Shown: positions 1 to 7,913 of the stretch, piece after piece
Layout of the letters: each line of letters begins with the position of its first letter
Position numbering within the stretch: the first letter of the stretch is position 1
Source of the DNA: Pelomonas sp047654805
Lineage (GTDB): Bacteria; Pseudomonadota; Gammaproteobacteria; Burkholderiales; Burkholderiaceae_C
NCBI RefSeq assembly: GCF_047654805.1
Contig: NZ_JASGIV010000001.1
Span: 3,844,001 to 3,908,000 of the forward strand
Direction: 5' to 3'
DNA length: 64,000 nt
Program-made: the position numbers and the translations under genes
The notes under the pieces: model-generated
The model's database searches: none
What the model was told of the DNA's origin: nothing
Seen by the model: the letters and a program-made list of their open reading frames with translations, nothing else

Positions 1-24
1 GTGAAGCGCGGCGAGGAAGCGCAT
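1..24 (-). CDS. 5' end of next cox-cluster gene (partial, possibly ctaG)
   Basis: An ATG at 24-22 lies one base past the stop codon of the small oxidase-associated gene and opens a frame beginning MRFLAALH before the window ends. In Burkholderiales the gene after coxA and the small membrane protein is usually ctaG, the copper chaperone for the CuB site, so that is the expected identity. Eight codons cannot prove it. The tight spacing suggests translational coupling with the upstream gene. Confidence 0.35.
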
Positions 25-25
25 C

Positions 26-136
26 TCAGTGGGCGAACAGCACCATCTTGGCGATGAAGCCGAAACCGAAGGCCAGGGCCACCGTCAGCAGGATCAGGCC
101 CAGCCGACGATTGCTCTTACGCTGCTCGGGCGTCAC
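26..136 (-). CDS. cytochrome oxidase small assembly protein (36 aa)
   Basis: A 36-residue protein: a short basic N-terminus (PEQRKSNRR) followed by one hydrophobic helix (about residues 12-33) and ending in FAH. The GTG start at 136-134 was chosen because GAGGAG sits seven bases upstream; longer in-frame extensions lack this site and would overlap coxA. It lies 11 bp downstream of the coxA stop. Small single-helix proteins at this position in Burkholderiales cox clusters are annotated as cytochrome oxidase small assembly proteins. The name rests on position and topology; the biochemical role is not evident from the sequence. Confidence 0.7.
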   Translation of the reverse strand: MTPEQRKSNRRLGLILLTVALAFGFGFIAKMVLFAH

Positions 137-147
137 GACCGGGCTCC

Positions 148-1794
148 TCAGCCGACGATCTTGGTGGCCGAAGCGTCCAGCTTGGGCGGCTCTTCGAAGG
201 TATGGAAGGGGGCCGGCGACGGCACTTCCCATTCCAGGCCTTCGGCGGCTTCCCAAGGCTTCTGCGGAGCCTTCTCACCCTTGCCGCGCATCATGGGCAC
301 GACGACGAAGAGGAAGAAGTAGACCTGCATCAAACCGAAGCCGAATGCGCCCACCGAGGCGATCTGGTTGAAGTCGGTGAACTGCATTGGGTAGTCGGCA
401 TAGCGACGCGGCATGCCGGCCAGGCCGAGGAAATGCATCGGGAAGAAGGTGATGTTGAAGAAGATCAGCGAGCCCCAGAAGTGGATCTTGCCGCGCGTCT
501 CCGAATACATCACGCCGGTCCACTTCGGACCCCAGTAGTACACACCGGCAAACAGGGCGTACAGCGAGCCGGCCACGAGCACGTAGTGGAAGTGGGCGAC
601 GACGTAGTAGGTGTCCTGGATCTGGATGTCGATGGGAGCCATCGCACAGATCAGGCCGGTGAAGCCACCCATCGTGAACACGAAGATGAAGCCCACGGCC
701 CACAGCATGGGCGTCTCGAAAGTCATCGAGCCACGCCACATCGTGGCCAGCCAGTTGAAGATCTTCACGCCCGTCGGCACCGCGATCAGCATGGTCGCGT
801 ACATGAAGAACAGCTGGCCCGTCACCGGCATGCCGGTGGCGAACATATGGTGAGCCCAGACAATGAAGGACAGGATGGCAATGGAAGCCGTGGCGTACAC
901 CATGGAGGCATAGCCGAACAGGCGCTTGCGGGCGAAGGCCGGCACGATCTGGCTGATGATGCCGAAGGCCGGCAAGATCATGATGTAGACCTCGGGGTGG
1001 CCGAAGAACCAGAAGATGTGCTGGTACATGACCGGGTCGCCGCCGCCCGCCGGGTTAAAGAAGGCGGTGCCGAAGTGGCGGTCGGTCAGCGTCATCGTGA
1101 TGGCGCCTGCCAGCACCGGCATCACCGCGATCAGCAGGTAGGCGGTGATCAGCCAGGTCCAGGCGAACATCGGCATCTTCATCAGCGTCATGCCGGGGGC
1201 GCGCATGTTGAGGATGGTCACGATGATGTTGATCGAGCCCATGATGGACGAGGCACCCAGGATGTGCATCGCGAAGATGCCTGCATCCATGGAGGGGCCC
1301 ATCTGCAGCGTCAGTGGCGCGTAGAGCGTCCAGCCGGCGGCGGGTGCACCACCGGGCATGAAGAAGCTGGCGACCAGCATGATGGCCGCGGGGATCATCA
1401 GCCAGAAGCTGAAGTTGTTCATCCGCGCGAAGGCCATGTCACTGGCACCGATCTGCAGCGGGATCATCCAGTTCGCGAAGCCGACGAAGGCCGGCATGAT
1501 CGCGCCGAACACCATGATCAGACCATGCATGGTCGTGAACTGGTTGAACAGCTCCGGGTTGAAGAACTGCAGGCCCGGCTTGAACAGCTCGGCGCGGATG
1601 CACAGCGCCAGGATGCCGCCAATCATCAGCATCGTGAAGCTGAACAGCAGGTACAGCGTGCCGATGTCCTTGTGGTTGGTCGCGAAGACCCAGCGGCGCC
1701 AGCCGGTGGGCGCGTGATGGTCATGGTGATCGTCGTGGGCGTGGTCGCCAGCATGGCCACCGTGAACGCCGTGGGGGGGGAGCACTGCACTCAT
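148..1794 (-). CDS. coxA: cytochrome c oxidase subunit I
   Basis: Catalytic haem-copper subunit of an aa3-type oxidase in the inner membrane, which reduces O2 to water while pumping protons. The 548 residues carry the family landmarks in order: an early helix with the haem a ligand region (MHGLIMVFG), the GHPEVYI motif with the CuB histidine crosslinked to tyrosine and the A1-type glutamate, the HH pair in WAHHMFATG, and the two haem ligands in AHFHY. The first 28 residues are unusually rich in His and Asp (HAHDDHHDHH). The ATG at 1794 has AGAGGA six bases upstream. It lies 28 bp after coxB and is presumably co-transcribed with it. Confidence 0.97.
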   Translation of the reverse strand: MSAVLPPHGVHGGHAGDHAHDDHHDHHAPTGWRRWVFATNHKDIGTLYLLFSFTMLMIGGILALCIRAELFKPGLQFFNPELFNQFTTMHGLIMVFGAIMPAFVGFANWMIPLQIGASDMAFARMNNFSFWLMIPAAIMLVASFFMPGGAPAAGWTLYAPLTLQMGPSMDAGIFAMHILGASSIMGSINIIVTILNMRAPGMTLMKMPMFAWTWLITAYLLIAVMPVLAGAITMTLTDRHFGTAFFNPAGGGDPVMYQHIFWFFGHPEVYIMILPAFGIISQIVPAFARKRLFGYASMVYATASIAILSFIVWAHHMFATGMPVTGQLFFMYATMLIAVPTGVKIFNWLATMWRGSMTFETPMLWAVGFIFVFTMGGFTGLICAMAPIDIQIQDTYYVVAHFHYVLVAGSLYALFAGVYYWGPKWTGVMYSETRGKIHFWGSLIFFNITFFPMHFLGLAGMPRRYADYPMQFTDFNQIASVGAFGFGLMQVYFFLFVVVPMMRGKGEKAPQKPWEAAEGLEWEVPSPAPFHTFEEPPKLDASATKIVG

Positions 1795-1822
1795 GTGATT
1801 TCCTCTGATTCGGCGTTCGGAA

Positions 1823-3007
1823 TTACTTTCGGGCGGCGACCACTTCGGCCGGCTGCACCGTCTGGCCCGTCTTGTTGGACCAGCTGTTCTTCGTGTACGT
1901 GACCAGCGCGGCGATGTCGGTGTCGCTCAGCTGCTTCCAGGCAGGCATGCCCTTGTCCATGCGGCCATTCAGCACGACCTGGATCTGCTCCAGATGGTTC
2001 TCTGCCAGCACGACGGGCGATTTGTCCAGGGGCTTGATGGGGCCGGCGCCGGTGCCGTCGGCCTTGTGGCAGACCGCACAGTTGGCGGCATAGACCTTCT
2101 CGCCGCGGGCGATCAGGGCGGCCTGCTCCCAGACCTTGCTCGGATCGTCAGCCTTGGCGGCCATTTCCTTGTGCTTGCCCTCGACCCACTTGGTGTAGTC
2201 CTCGGCGGACACGACCTTGACGTGGATGGGCATGTAGGCGTGCTCCTTGCCGCACAGCTCCGCGCACTGGCCATAGTAGTCGCCGATCTTCTCGGCCTTG
2301 AACCAGGTGTCGCGCACGAAACCGGGGATGGCATCCTGCTTGACGCCGAAGGCCGGCACCATCCAGGCGTGGATGACGTCGTTGGCCGTCGTGATGATGC
2401 GGACCTTCTTGTCCACCGGCACCACCAGCGGGTTGTCCACCTTGAGCAGGTAGTTGTCGACCGGTGCGGGGTTGCCGGAGTTGGACGCTTCGCGCTGCTC
2501 GGTGTCCAGCGTGGCCAGGAAGCCAATGCCCTCGCCTTCGCCCTTCAGGTAGTCGTAGCCCCACTTCCACTGGTAACCGGTAGCCTTGATGGTCACGTCG
2601 GCGTTGGTGGTGTCCTTCATCGCGACGACGACCTTGGTGGCCGGCAGGGCCATGCCGATGACGATGAGGAAGGGCACCACCGTCCAGGCGATCTCGACGG
2701 CCACGCTCTCGTGGAAATTGGCTGACACCGCGCCCTTTGACTTGCGGTGCTTGAAGATGGAATAGAACATCACACCGAACACCGCGACGAAGATCGCCAG
2801 GCAGATGATCAGCATGAAGTTGTGCAACCACATCTGGTCACGGGCGATGTTGGTCACCGGTTCGTGCAGATTGAGCTGATTGACGCCAGGGCCACCCTTG
2901 AGATCGTTCACCGCCAGGGCCGGACCCGCTGCCAGGGCCATCGCCGCCGCGGCCCAACGGCCCCAAGCGCGTGAGGCGCTCTGCACTCGTGCGTTCATCA
3001 TCGTCAT
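1823..3007 (-). CDS. coxB: cytochrome c oxidase subunit II with fused cytochrome c domain
   Basis: Electron-entry subunit of the oxidase. The 394-residue form starting at 3007 (MTMMNARV) begins with a signal peptide ending near LAAGPALA, followed by two membrane helices and a periplasmic cupredoxin domain with CuA ligands in CAELCGKEH and the following methionine (about residues 245-260). A C-terminal class I cytochrome c domain has CAVCH (about 305-310) and a likely methionine ligand in KGMPAW. Upstream in-frame codons give a 438-residue frame, but its first 44 residues precede an ordinary signal peptide and are unlikely to be translated. No strong ribosome-binding site decides between ATG 3007 and ATG 2998-3001. 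Confidence 0.95.
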   Translation of the reverse strand: MTMMNARVQSASRAWGRWAAAAMALAAGPALAVNDLKGGPGVNQLNLHEPVTNIARDQMWLHNFMLIICLAIFVAVFGVMFYSIFKHRKSKGAVSANFHESVAVEIAWTVVPFLIVIGMALPATKVVVAMKDTTNADVTIKATGYQWKWGYDYLKGEGEGIGFLATLDTEQREASNSGNPAPVDNYLLKVDNPLVVPVDKKVRIITTANDVIHAWMVPAFGVKQDAIPGFVRDTWFKAEKIGDYYGQCAELCGKEHAYMPIHVKVVSAEDYTKWVEGKHKEMAAKADDPSKVWEQAALIARGEKVYAANCAVCHKADGTGAGPIKPLDKSPVVLAENHLEQIQVVLNGRMDKGMPAWKQLSDTDIAALVTYTKNSWSNKTGQTVQPAEVVAARK

Positions 3008-3094
3008 GGTTGTCACTTGGTTCTTAGAGGTGCGGGGCTTGCAATCCGGCCATATAGCCTGATTTGCGACGCAAGTTCCGTGAGGTGGACCGGA

Positions 3095-3122
3095 TTTATG
3101 CCCAGCCCTTGATGCGGCGCAA
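3095..3122 (-). promoter_or_regulatory. candidate sigma70-type promoter for coxBA
   Basis: Read on the minus strand, TTGCGC (3122-3117) and CATAAA (3100-3095) are separated by 16 bp and lie about 90 bp upstream of the coxB start in the 185-bp gap before the methyltransferase gene. Each box matches the consensus only partly, and other arrangements are possible, so this is a weak call. Confidence 0.25.
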
Positions 3123-3192
3123 GAGTTTAGCCCAGGCATATCCCGCCCCAGACCCGTGCCAGCCCCGGGGAATCACCCACTCCTGGTGCAGA

Positions 3193-4116
3193 TCAGCCCG
3201 GTTCGCGACCCTTGCGCAGCGAGGCGCGCATGGCGTCGACGGACACATGGGTCTCGGCCGCAACAGTCAGCCGCGGCGCGGCCTTGAAGGCATGGCCGAA
3301 GACCAGCTCCAGTGTCAGCGCCAGGCGCCCTTCGGCATCGCGCAGCGTATCCAGCTCCGCCATCAGCCGCTGCCTCCAGCCGCGGCCGCGCAGGCCGCCA
3401 AAGCGCGTCGGCGCAAGATTGCCCCCCAGCGCGCGCAGGTCGGCCAACAGACTATCGGGGCTGGCCCAGGTCAGGCGCAGGCGCTGCTGGTCCATGACGG
3501 GGTCGGCAAAGCCGGCCTTCAGCACGAGGTCGCCGATGTCATGCATGTCCCACCAGTCCGGCGCCGGTCGGCCCCAGCCGTTGCGGGCGTACAGCGCGCG
3601 CAGCTCGACGAAGCTGTCCGGCCCCAAGCAGGAGAACATCACGAAGCCGCCCACGGCGATGCTGGCCTGCCAGGCCTCCAGCAGCGCAGGCAGGTCGATG
3701 CAGGCATGCAGAGCCATGTTGGACCAGACCAGGTCCACCTCGGGCCTGGCGGGCAGCACCTCGACCTGACCCATGGACGCGCCGCGCAGCCTGCGCCACC
3801 AGTTCAGCGAGCGGGCCTCGGCGGCACGCGCTGCCAGCAGGGCGTCGGTCTCGTGCCACAGCATCTGGGCATCAGGGTAGGCAAGCCGCAACAGCTCCGC
3901 ACTGGCGCCCAGCGCCGGCGCGGCATCGAGCACCCGGCCCGGCCGGAGCTTGATGTAGCCCAGGCGCTCGGCCATGCGCCCCGCCACCTCGGCATGCAGC
4001 CAGGGGGGCTGGTCGGCCCTGGAGAGGCGCCGGGCCTGATGCTGCAGCGCAGCCGCATCAAGATCCTGGGGCCGCGGCCCCTTGTTTGAAGTAGGGGGCG
4101 GCGCCGGCTCGTTCAT
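3193..4116 (-). CDS. BioC-like SAM methyltransferase with atypical motif I
   Basis: A 307-residue class I methyltransferase-like protein resembling BioC, which methylates malonyl-ACP so it can enter fatty acid synthesis as the pimelate precursor of biotin. The overall layout fits, including VDLVWSNMALH (motif IV/post region) and a C-terminal part with the LRALGGN element seen in BioC proteins. Motif I, normally LDxGxGxG, reads VLDAAPALGAS at residues 62-72, so the glycine-rich loop is poorly preserved. No other bio gene is nearby. It is divergent from comF with 23 bp between start codons. It could be a true BioC with a variant loop or a paralogue that has changed role. Confidence 0.65.
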   Translation of the reverse strand: MNEPAPPPTSNKGPRPQDLDAAALQHQARRLSRADQPPWLHAEVAGRMAERLGYIKLRPGRVLDAAPALGASAELLRLAYPDAQMLWHETDALLAARAAEARSLNWWRRLRGASMGQVEVLPARPEVDLVWSNMALHACIDLPALLEAWQASIAVGGFVMFSCLGPDSFVELRALYARNGWGRPAPDWWDMHDIGDLVLKAGFADPVMDQQRLRLTWASPDSLLADLRALGGNLAPTRFGGLRGRGWRQRLMAELDTLRDAEGRLALTLELVFGHAFKAAPRLTVAAETHVSVDAMRASLRKGREPG

Positions 4117-4139
4117 GGGCTGCTCAGTATATTGAGACG

Positions 4140-4895
4140 ATGCCAGAGCGCCGGCTGCCCGCCATCAAGCCCGCACTGATCGGGAAGGTGTTGCTGCGCT
4201 GCGCCGGCCAGTGCACCGTCTGTCGTGCCTGGAGCCACCAGGCCGTCTGCGAAAGCTGCCTGGCCCTTTATGCCCGCCCGCAGCCGCGTTGCTGGACCTG
4301 CGCGGCCCGCCTGCCGCTGGAGCTCCTCGGCCGGCCACAACCGCAATGCGGGCGCTGTCTGCGCGAAGCACCGCCCCTGGACCGCACTGTCGCCGCGCTG
4401 GACTACTGCTTCCCCTGGGACGGCCTGCTTCAACAACTCAAGCACCACCAGGCACTGGACCTGCGCGAGAGCCTGCTCGAGCGGCTGAACACCGCGCTGA
4501 CCGCGGCCGAGGTCGATGCGCCGGACTGGCTGCTGCCCGTGCCGATGTCCCCCGAACGCCTGCGCGTGCGCGGCTACAACCAGTCGAATGAACTGGCCCG
4601 CGCGCTGGCGCGACGGCGCGACCTTCGCTGCAAACCCGAGATGCTGCTGCGTGTTAGGCATTCCCCCGCCCAGGCCGGGCTGGAGCTGGAAGCGCGCGCA
4701 GCCAATGTGCGCGGCGCTTTCGCCATAGAGCCTCGCCATGCGGCCCGCCTGCGCGGCACCAGTGTGGCGCTGCTGGACGATGTGATGACAAGCGGTGCCA
4801 CGCTGTTCGAGCTGGCTGGCGTGCTGCTGCAGGGCGGGGTCATGAGCGTGCAGGCCTGGGTCGTCGCGCGCACCCCAGAACCTGAGGGCACATGA
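4140..4895 (+). CDS. comF: ComF family phosphoribosyltransferase-like protein
   Basis: A 251-residue ComF/GntX-type protein. The N-terminal third holds several Cys pairs (CTVC, CESC, CWTC, CGRC) expected to bind zinc. The C-terminal half is a type I phosphoribosyltransferase domain with the PRPP-binding signature VALLDDVMTSGATL at about residues 209-222. ComF is needed for uptake of transforming DNA in competent bacteria; the E. coli homologue GntX has an unclear role. It starts 23 bp from the divergent methyltransferase gene and is followed 21 bp later by trmL. Confidence 0.88.
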   Translation: MPERRLPAIKPALIGKVLLRCAGQCTVCRAWSHQAVCESCLALYARPQPRCWTCAARLPLELLGRPQPQCGRCLREAPPLDRTVAALDYCFPWDGLLQQLKHHQALDLRESLLERLNTALTAAEVDAPDWLLPVPMSPERLRVRGYNQSNELARALARRRDLRCKPEMLLRVRHSPAQAGLELEARAANVRGAFAIEPRHAARLRGTSVALLDDVMTSGATLFELAGVLLQGGVMSVQAWVVARTPEPEGT

Positions 4896-4916
4896 GGGCG
4901 GCGGATACTCCCGGAC

Positions 4917-5387
4917 ATGTTCAACATCGTCCTTGTCCAGCCGGAGATACCGCCCAACACCGGCAATGTGATCCGGCTCGCGGCCAACACCGGCAGCAGC
5001 CTGCACCTGATCGAACCGCTGGGTTTCTCCATGGAGGACCGGTTGCTGCAGCGTGCCGGCCTGGACTATCACGAGTACGCCCGCGTGCACCGACATGCCG
5101 ATTGGGCTGCATTCCTCATGACCGAGTCTCCCGACGCGGCGCGCATGTTCGCCTTCACGACGCGCGGCAGCCGGCCCTTTGGCGAGGTTGCCTGGCTGCC
5201 GGGCGACTGGCTGGTCTTTGGCAGCGAGACGGCCGGACTGGCGCCGACGCTGCGCGAGAGCTTCCCCACCGCACAGCGCGTGCGCCTGCCGATGCGTGAG
5301 GGCCAGCGCAGCCTCAACCTGAGCAACAGCGTCGCGGTGGCCGTCTTCGAGGCCTGGCGACAGAACGATTACGCAGGCGGGACGTAG
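4917..5387 (+). CDS. trmL: tRNA (cytidine(34)-2'-O)-methyltransferase
   Basis: A 156-residue SPOUT-family enzyme that 2'-O-methylates the wobble base of leucine tRNAs. The start MFNIVLVQPEIPPNTGN is the typical N-terminus, and the C-terminal knot elements are present: VFGSETAGL, RLPM and RSLNLSNSVAV, which line the SAM pocket of the trefoil knot. Length is normal for TrmL. It follows comF on the same strand and converges with gpsA. Confidence 0.95.
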   Translation: MFNIVLVQPEIPPNTGNVIRLAANTGSSLHLIEPLGFSMEDRLLQRAGLDYHEYARVHRHADWAAFLMTESPDAARMFAFTTRGSRPFGEVAWLPGDWLVFGSETAGLAPTLRESFPTAQRVRLPMREGQRSLNLSNSVAVAVFEAWRQNDYAGGT

Positions 5388-5432
5388 GCAAGCCCTTCGG
5401 CCAGGGCACACCTTGGACGGCACCCCATGGGC

Positions 5433-5451
5433 CCGTCGCTCAGCCCGACGG
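5433..5451. terminator. weak hairpin between convergent trmL and gpsA
   Basis: CCGTCG (5433-5438) and CGACGG (5446-5451) form a 6-bp stem with a 7-base loop in the gap between the convergent trmL and gpsA stop codons. There is no proper T tract on either side, so it could be a bidirectional stop or chance pairing in GC-rich DNA. Confidence 0.25.
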
Positions 5452-5453
5452 CT

Positions 5454-6461
5454 CTATTCCGCCCGCGCGTCACGGCCCATCAAACGGGCAATCGCCTCCG
5501 TCACGCGCAGCTGGCCTTCCAGCAAGGCCACCATGGCCTCGGTGATAGGCATCTCGACACCTGCCTCGCGCGCGCGCGCCAGCACCGTGGGGGCGCTGTA
5601 GACACCTTCGGCCACGTGGCCCAGCTGGGCCAGGATCTGTGGCAGGGCCAAGCCTTGCGCCAGCATCAGGCCGACGCGGCGGTTGCGCGACAGATCGCCG
5701 GTAGCCGTCAGCACCAGGTCACCAAGGCCCGAAAGGCCCATGAAGGTCTCGGCCCGAGCGCCCAGCGCCTGACCGAGGCGCAGCATCTCGGCCAAGCCAC
5801 GCGTGATCAGGGCGGCGCGCGCATTCAGGCCCGGCGCATCCGGCGCGACGCCCGACAGGCCATCACAGACACCCACCGCGATGGCCATGACGTTCTTGAC
5901 CGCGCCACCAACCTCGACGCCGACTGGGTCGGTAGAGGTATAGACACGAAGTCTGTCGCCGTGGAAAGCATCAACGGCTGCCTGCGCTAGGCCGGCATCC
6001 TCGCTGGCCGCGACCAGCGCCGTCGGCCTTCCAGCGGCCACCTCCTGCGCAAAGCTGGGGCCTGACAGCACGCCCACGCGCAGTGCCGGCTGCAGCTCGC
6101 GGGCGATCTCGTGACCCAGCCGCCCCGTTCCGGCCTCGAAGCCCTTGCACAGCCACAGCACGCGGTGCGTGGACGGCAGAGTGGCCAGAGTCTCGCGAAG
6201 ACCGGACATCGGCGTGGCAACAATGGTCAGGCCCTGGGCGCAATGGCCGATCGCGGCGTCGCGGTCGGCACTCAGGTTCAGAGCAGCCGGCAGTTCGCTG
6301 TCCGGCAGATAGGCCGCATTGCGACGGTCAGCGCGCATCCGCTTGATGGCGGCACCGTCGCGCCCCCACAGCAGCACCTCATGGCCTGCGTTGGCAGCCT
6401 GGATGGCCAGGGCCGTGCCCCAGGCGCCGGCGCCGAGCACGCTGATCTTCATCATCGTCAT
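5454..6461 (-). CDS. gpsA: NAD(P)H-dependent glycerol-3-phosphate dehydrogenase
   Basis: Reduces dihydroxyacetone phosphate to sn-glycerol 3-phosphate, the backbone for phospholipids. The N-terminal Rossmann motif VLGAGAWGTALA is intact. The catalytic Lys region GGAVKNVMAIAVG and the substrate-binding LSGLGDLVLTATG / SRNRRVG elements are also clear. The 335-residue length is normal. The start is ambiguous between ATGs at 6461, 6455 and 6452 (MTMMKIS); homologues usually begin MKI. A terminator separates it from secB upstream, so it probably has its own promoter. Confidence 0.96.
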   Translation of the reverse strand: MTMMKISVLGAGAWGTALAIQAANAGHEVLLWGRDGAAIKRMRADRRNAAYLPDSELPAALNLSADRDAAIGHCAQGLTIVATPMSGLRETLATLPSTHRVLWLCKGFEAGTGRLGHEIARELQPALRVGVLSGPSFAQEVAAGRPTALVAASEDAGLAQAAVDAFHGDRLRVYTSTDPVGVEVGGAVKNVMAIAVGVCDGLSGVAPDAPGLNARAALITRGLAEMLRLGQALGARAETFMGLSGLGDLVLTATGDLSRNRRVGLMLAQGLALPQILAQLGHVAEGVYSAPTVLARAREAGVEMPITEAMVALLEGQLRVTEAIARLMGRDARAE

Positions 6462-6481
6462 GCGTGGGAGTGTCCACCAAG

Positions 6482-6508
6482 TAAAACGCCCCGCATGGGG
6501 CGGGGCGT
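6482..6508 (-). terminator. rho-independent terminator downstream of secB
   Basis: On the minus strand an 8-bp perfect stem (ACGCCCCG pairing with CGGGGCGT) with a 7-base loop is followed directly by TTTTAC. It lies about 20 bp after the secB stop and 20 bp before the gpsA start, and should end the secB transcript. Confidence 0.85.
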
Positions 6509-6528
6509 CGTCAAGAGGGGCGCTACTT

Positions 6529-7002
6529 TCAGTTGACCGCCTGGCCGCCCTGCGCCGCGAGCTGCGCCTGCTGGGCTTCGAACATGGCCTGGAAGTTCAC
6601 TTCCGTCAGCAGCACGGGCGGGAAGCCGGCGCGCGTGCAGACATCGGAGACGATGGCGCGCAGGTAGGGGTAGACCATCTGCGGGCAGACAATGCCCAAG
6701 ATGCCTTCGACCTGATCCTGCGGCACATTGCGGATCTCGAAGATACCTGCCTGCTTGGCCTCGACCAGGAACAGCGTCTTGTCGCCGACCTTGGTATTGA
6801 CGGTGGCCGTGACGCAGACCTCGAAGATGCCGTCGGTGACGTTCTCGGCAGACAGTGCCAGGTTGATGTCGACCTGCGGCTGCTGCTGCTCCAGGAGGAT
6901 ATGCGGCGCGTTGGGCTGCTCCAGCGACAGATCCTTCAGGTACATGCGCTGGATCTGGAACACGGGTGTGCCTTCGGGGGCGGCTTGGATCTCGTCGGCC
7001 AT
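6529..7002 (-). CDS. secB: protein-export chaperone SecB
   Basis: Tetrameric cytosolic chaperone that holds secretory precursors unfolded and delivers them to SecA. The 157-residue sequence has the family core: FQIQRMYLKDLSLEQPNAP near the N-terminus, the EVCVTATV strand, and the VCPQMVYPYLRAIVSDVCTRAGFPP region. Length and order are normal. It sits between grxC and gpsA, the conserved proteobacterial neighbourhood, with a strong terminator on each side on the same strand. Confidence 0.97.
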   Translation of the reverse strand: MADEIQAAPEGTPVFQIQRMYLKDLSLEQPNAPHILLEQQQPQVDINLALSAENVTDGIFEVCVTATVNTKVGDKTLFLVEAKQAGIFEIRNVPQDQVEGILGIVCPQMVYPYLRAIVSDVCTRAGFPPVLLTEVNFQAMFEAQQAQLAAQGGQAVN

Positions 7003-7025
7003 GGGACTCTTTCTAGCGGAGCGTC

Positions 7026-7057
7026 AAACAAAAGCCCGCAGGCGGCATGCTGCGGGC
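7026..7057 (-). terminator. rho-independent terminator downstream of grxC
   Basis: On the minus strand an 8-bp perfect stem (GCCCGCAG with CTGCGGGC, 8-base loop) runs into TTTTGTTT. A second GC hairpin at 7094-7112 (7-bp perfect stem, 5-base loop, no T tract) lies between it and the grxC stop. The pair should stop grxC transcription before secB. Confidence 0.85.
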
Positions 7058-7118
7058 GGTAGGCGGATTATGGGCGAGGGCCCGTGACAGACCGCCCGGG
7101 GCTTGCCCGGGCTTGAAA

Positions 7119-7379
7119 TCAGGCCGACTGGAGCAAGGGCAGCAAGCCGCCCCGCTGATCCAGCGCAATCAGGTCGTCGCACCCCCCGACATGGGTGTCG
7201 CCGATGAAGATCTGCGGCACGGTGCGGCGGCCGGTCTTGTCCATCATGGCCTGGCGTTCGGTCGGGTTCAGGTCGACTCGGATCTCGTCGATCTGCTCCA
7301 CGCCGCGCTGCTTCAGCAGCATCTTGGCGCGGACGCAGAAAGGGCAGACCAGGGTCGTATACATCTTGACGGAAGCCAT
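7119..7379 (-). CDS. grxC: glutaredoxin 3
   Basis: An 86-residue dithiol glutaredoxin that reduces disulfides and glutathionylated proteins using glutathione. The active site is CPFC (Cys12, Cys15), and the glutathione-binding TVPQIFIGDTHVGGCDDL segment is complete. GAGAGG lies eight bases before the ATG. It is 35 bp downstream of the rhodanese gene and upstream of secB, as in many proteobacteria. Confidence 0.96.
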   Translation of the reverse strand: MASVKMYTTLVCPFCVRAKMLLKQRGVEQIDEIRVDLNPTERQAMMDKTGRRTVPQIFIGDTHVGGCDDLIALDQRGGLLPLLQSA

Positions 7380-7414
7380 TCACCAATCCTCTCGGAAGCC
7401 TTGCGAAAGCCCGC

Positions 7415-7825
7415 TCAGGCGGACTTCTCGACCGGCAGATTGGCGTCGCGCCAGGCCTTCAGGCCACCTGCCAGCACGCGGGCCTTCTCGTAGCCCAGCT
7501 TGCGCAGCATGCCAGCAGCGCGCCCGGCGCGTGCGCCGGTCGGGCACACCAACACCAGCGGCAGGGCCTTGTTGCTGGGCAAGGACTTGTGGCTCTCGAT
7601 CTGGCCGAAGGGGATGTTGCGCGCACCAGCGGCGTGGCACTTGGCGAACTCCTCGGGCTCGCTGACATCGATGAGCACGCCCTTCTCACGGTTGATCAGT
7701 TGCACCGCCTCGGCGGGACCGACAGCAGCACCTCGTGAGCCCGACACCAGCAGGGGCCAGAGCAGCATGCCGCCGGACACGACTGCGGCGACGAGCAAAA
7801 ACCAGTTCTCGATCAGGAAGTTCAA
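7415..7825 (-). CDS. membrane-anchored rhodanese-like protein
   Basis: A 136-residue protein with one N-terminal membrane helix (about residues 7-27) and a rhodanese domain. The active-site loop is CPTGARAG with Cys94, consistent with persulfide transfer. The start appears to be TTG at 7825: the only nearby ATG (7833) is out of frame, and homologues begin at this point. It is upstream of grxC and secB on the same strand, the E. coli yibN-grxC-secB arrangement. The sulfur substrate is unknown. Confidence 0.88.
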   Translation of the reverse strand: MNFLIENWFLLVAAVVSGGMLLWPLLVSGSRGAAVGPAEAVQLINREKGVLIDVSEPEEFAKCHAAGARNIPFGQIESHKSLPSNKALPLVLVCPTGARAGRAAGMLRKLGYEKARVLAGGLKAWRDANLPVEKSA

Positions 7826-7913
7826 GCAAGCATCCCGTGTAATTCAACGAAGCCGCTGATTATCGCCGGGTCGGATAATCCGCCGCTTCCCACCACCTGC
7901 GCGCCTCTTGCCC

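Noticed and set aside
202..1902. A 566-codon open frame on the plus strand opposite coxA
   Set aside because: It is a GC-rich antisense shadow of coxA, with His/Asp/Glu/Arg-rich nonsense composition and no motif; similar long shadows oppose chpA, the usher, the metalloprotease and the BioC-like gene.
3064..3074. TTGCGACGCAA palindrome upstream of coxB
   Set aside because: An 11-bp GC palindrome is common by chance here and nothing ties it to a known regulator.
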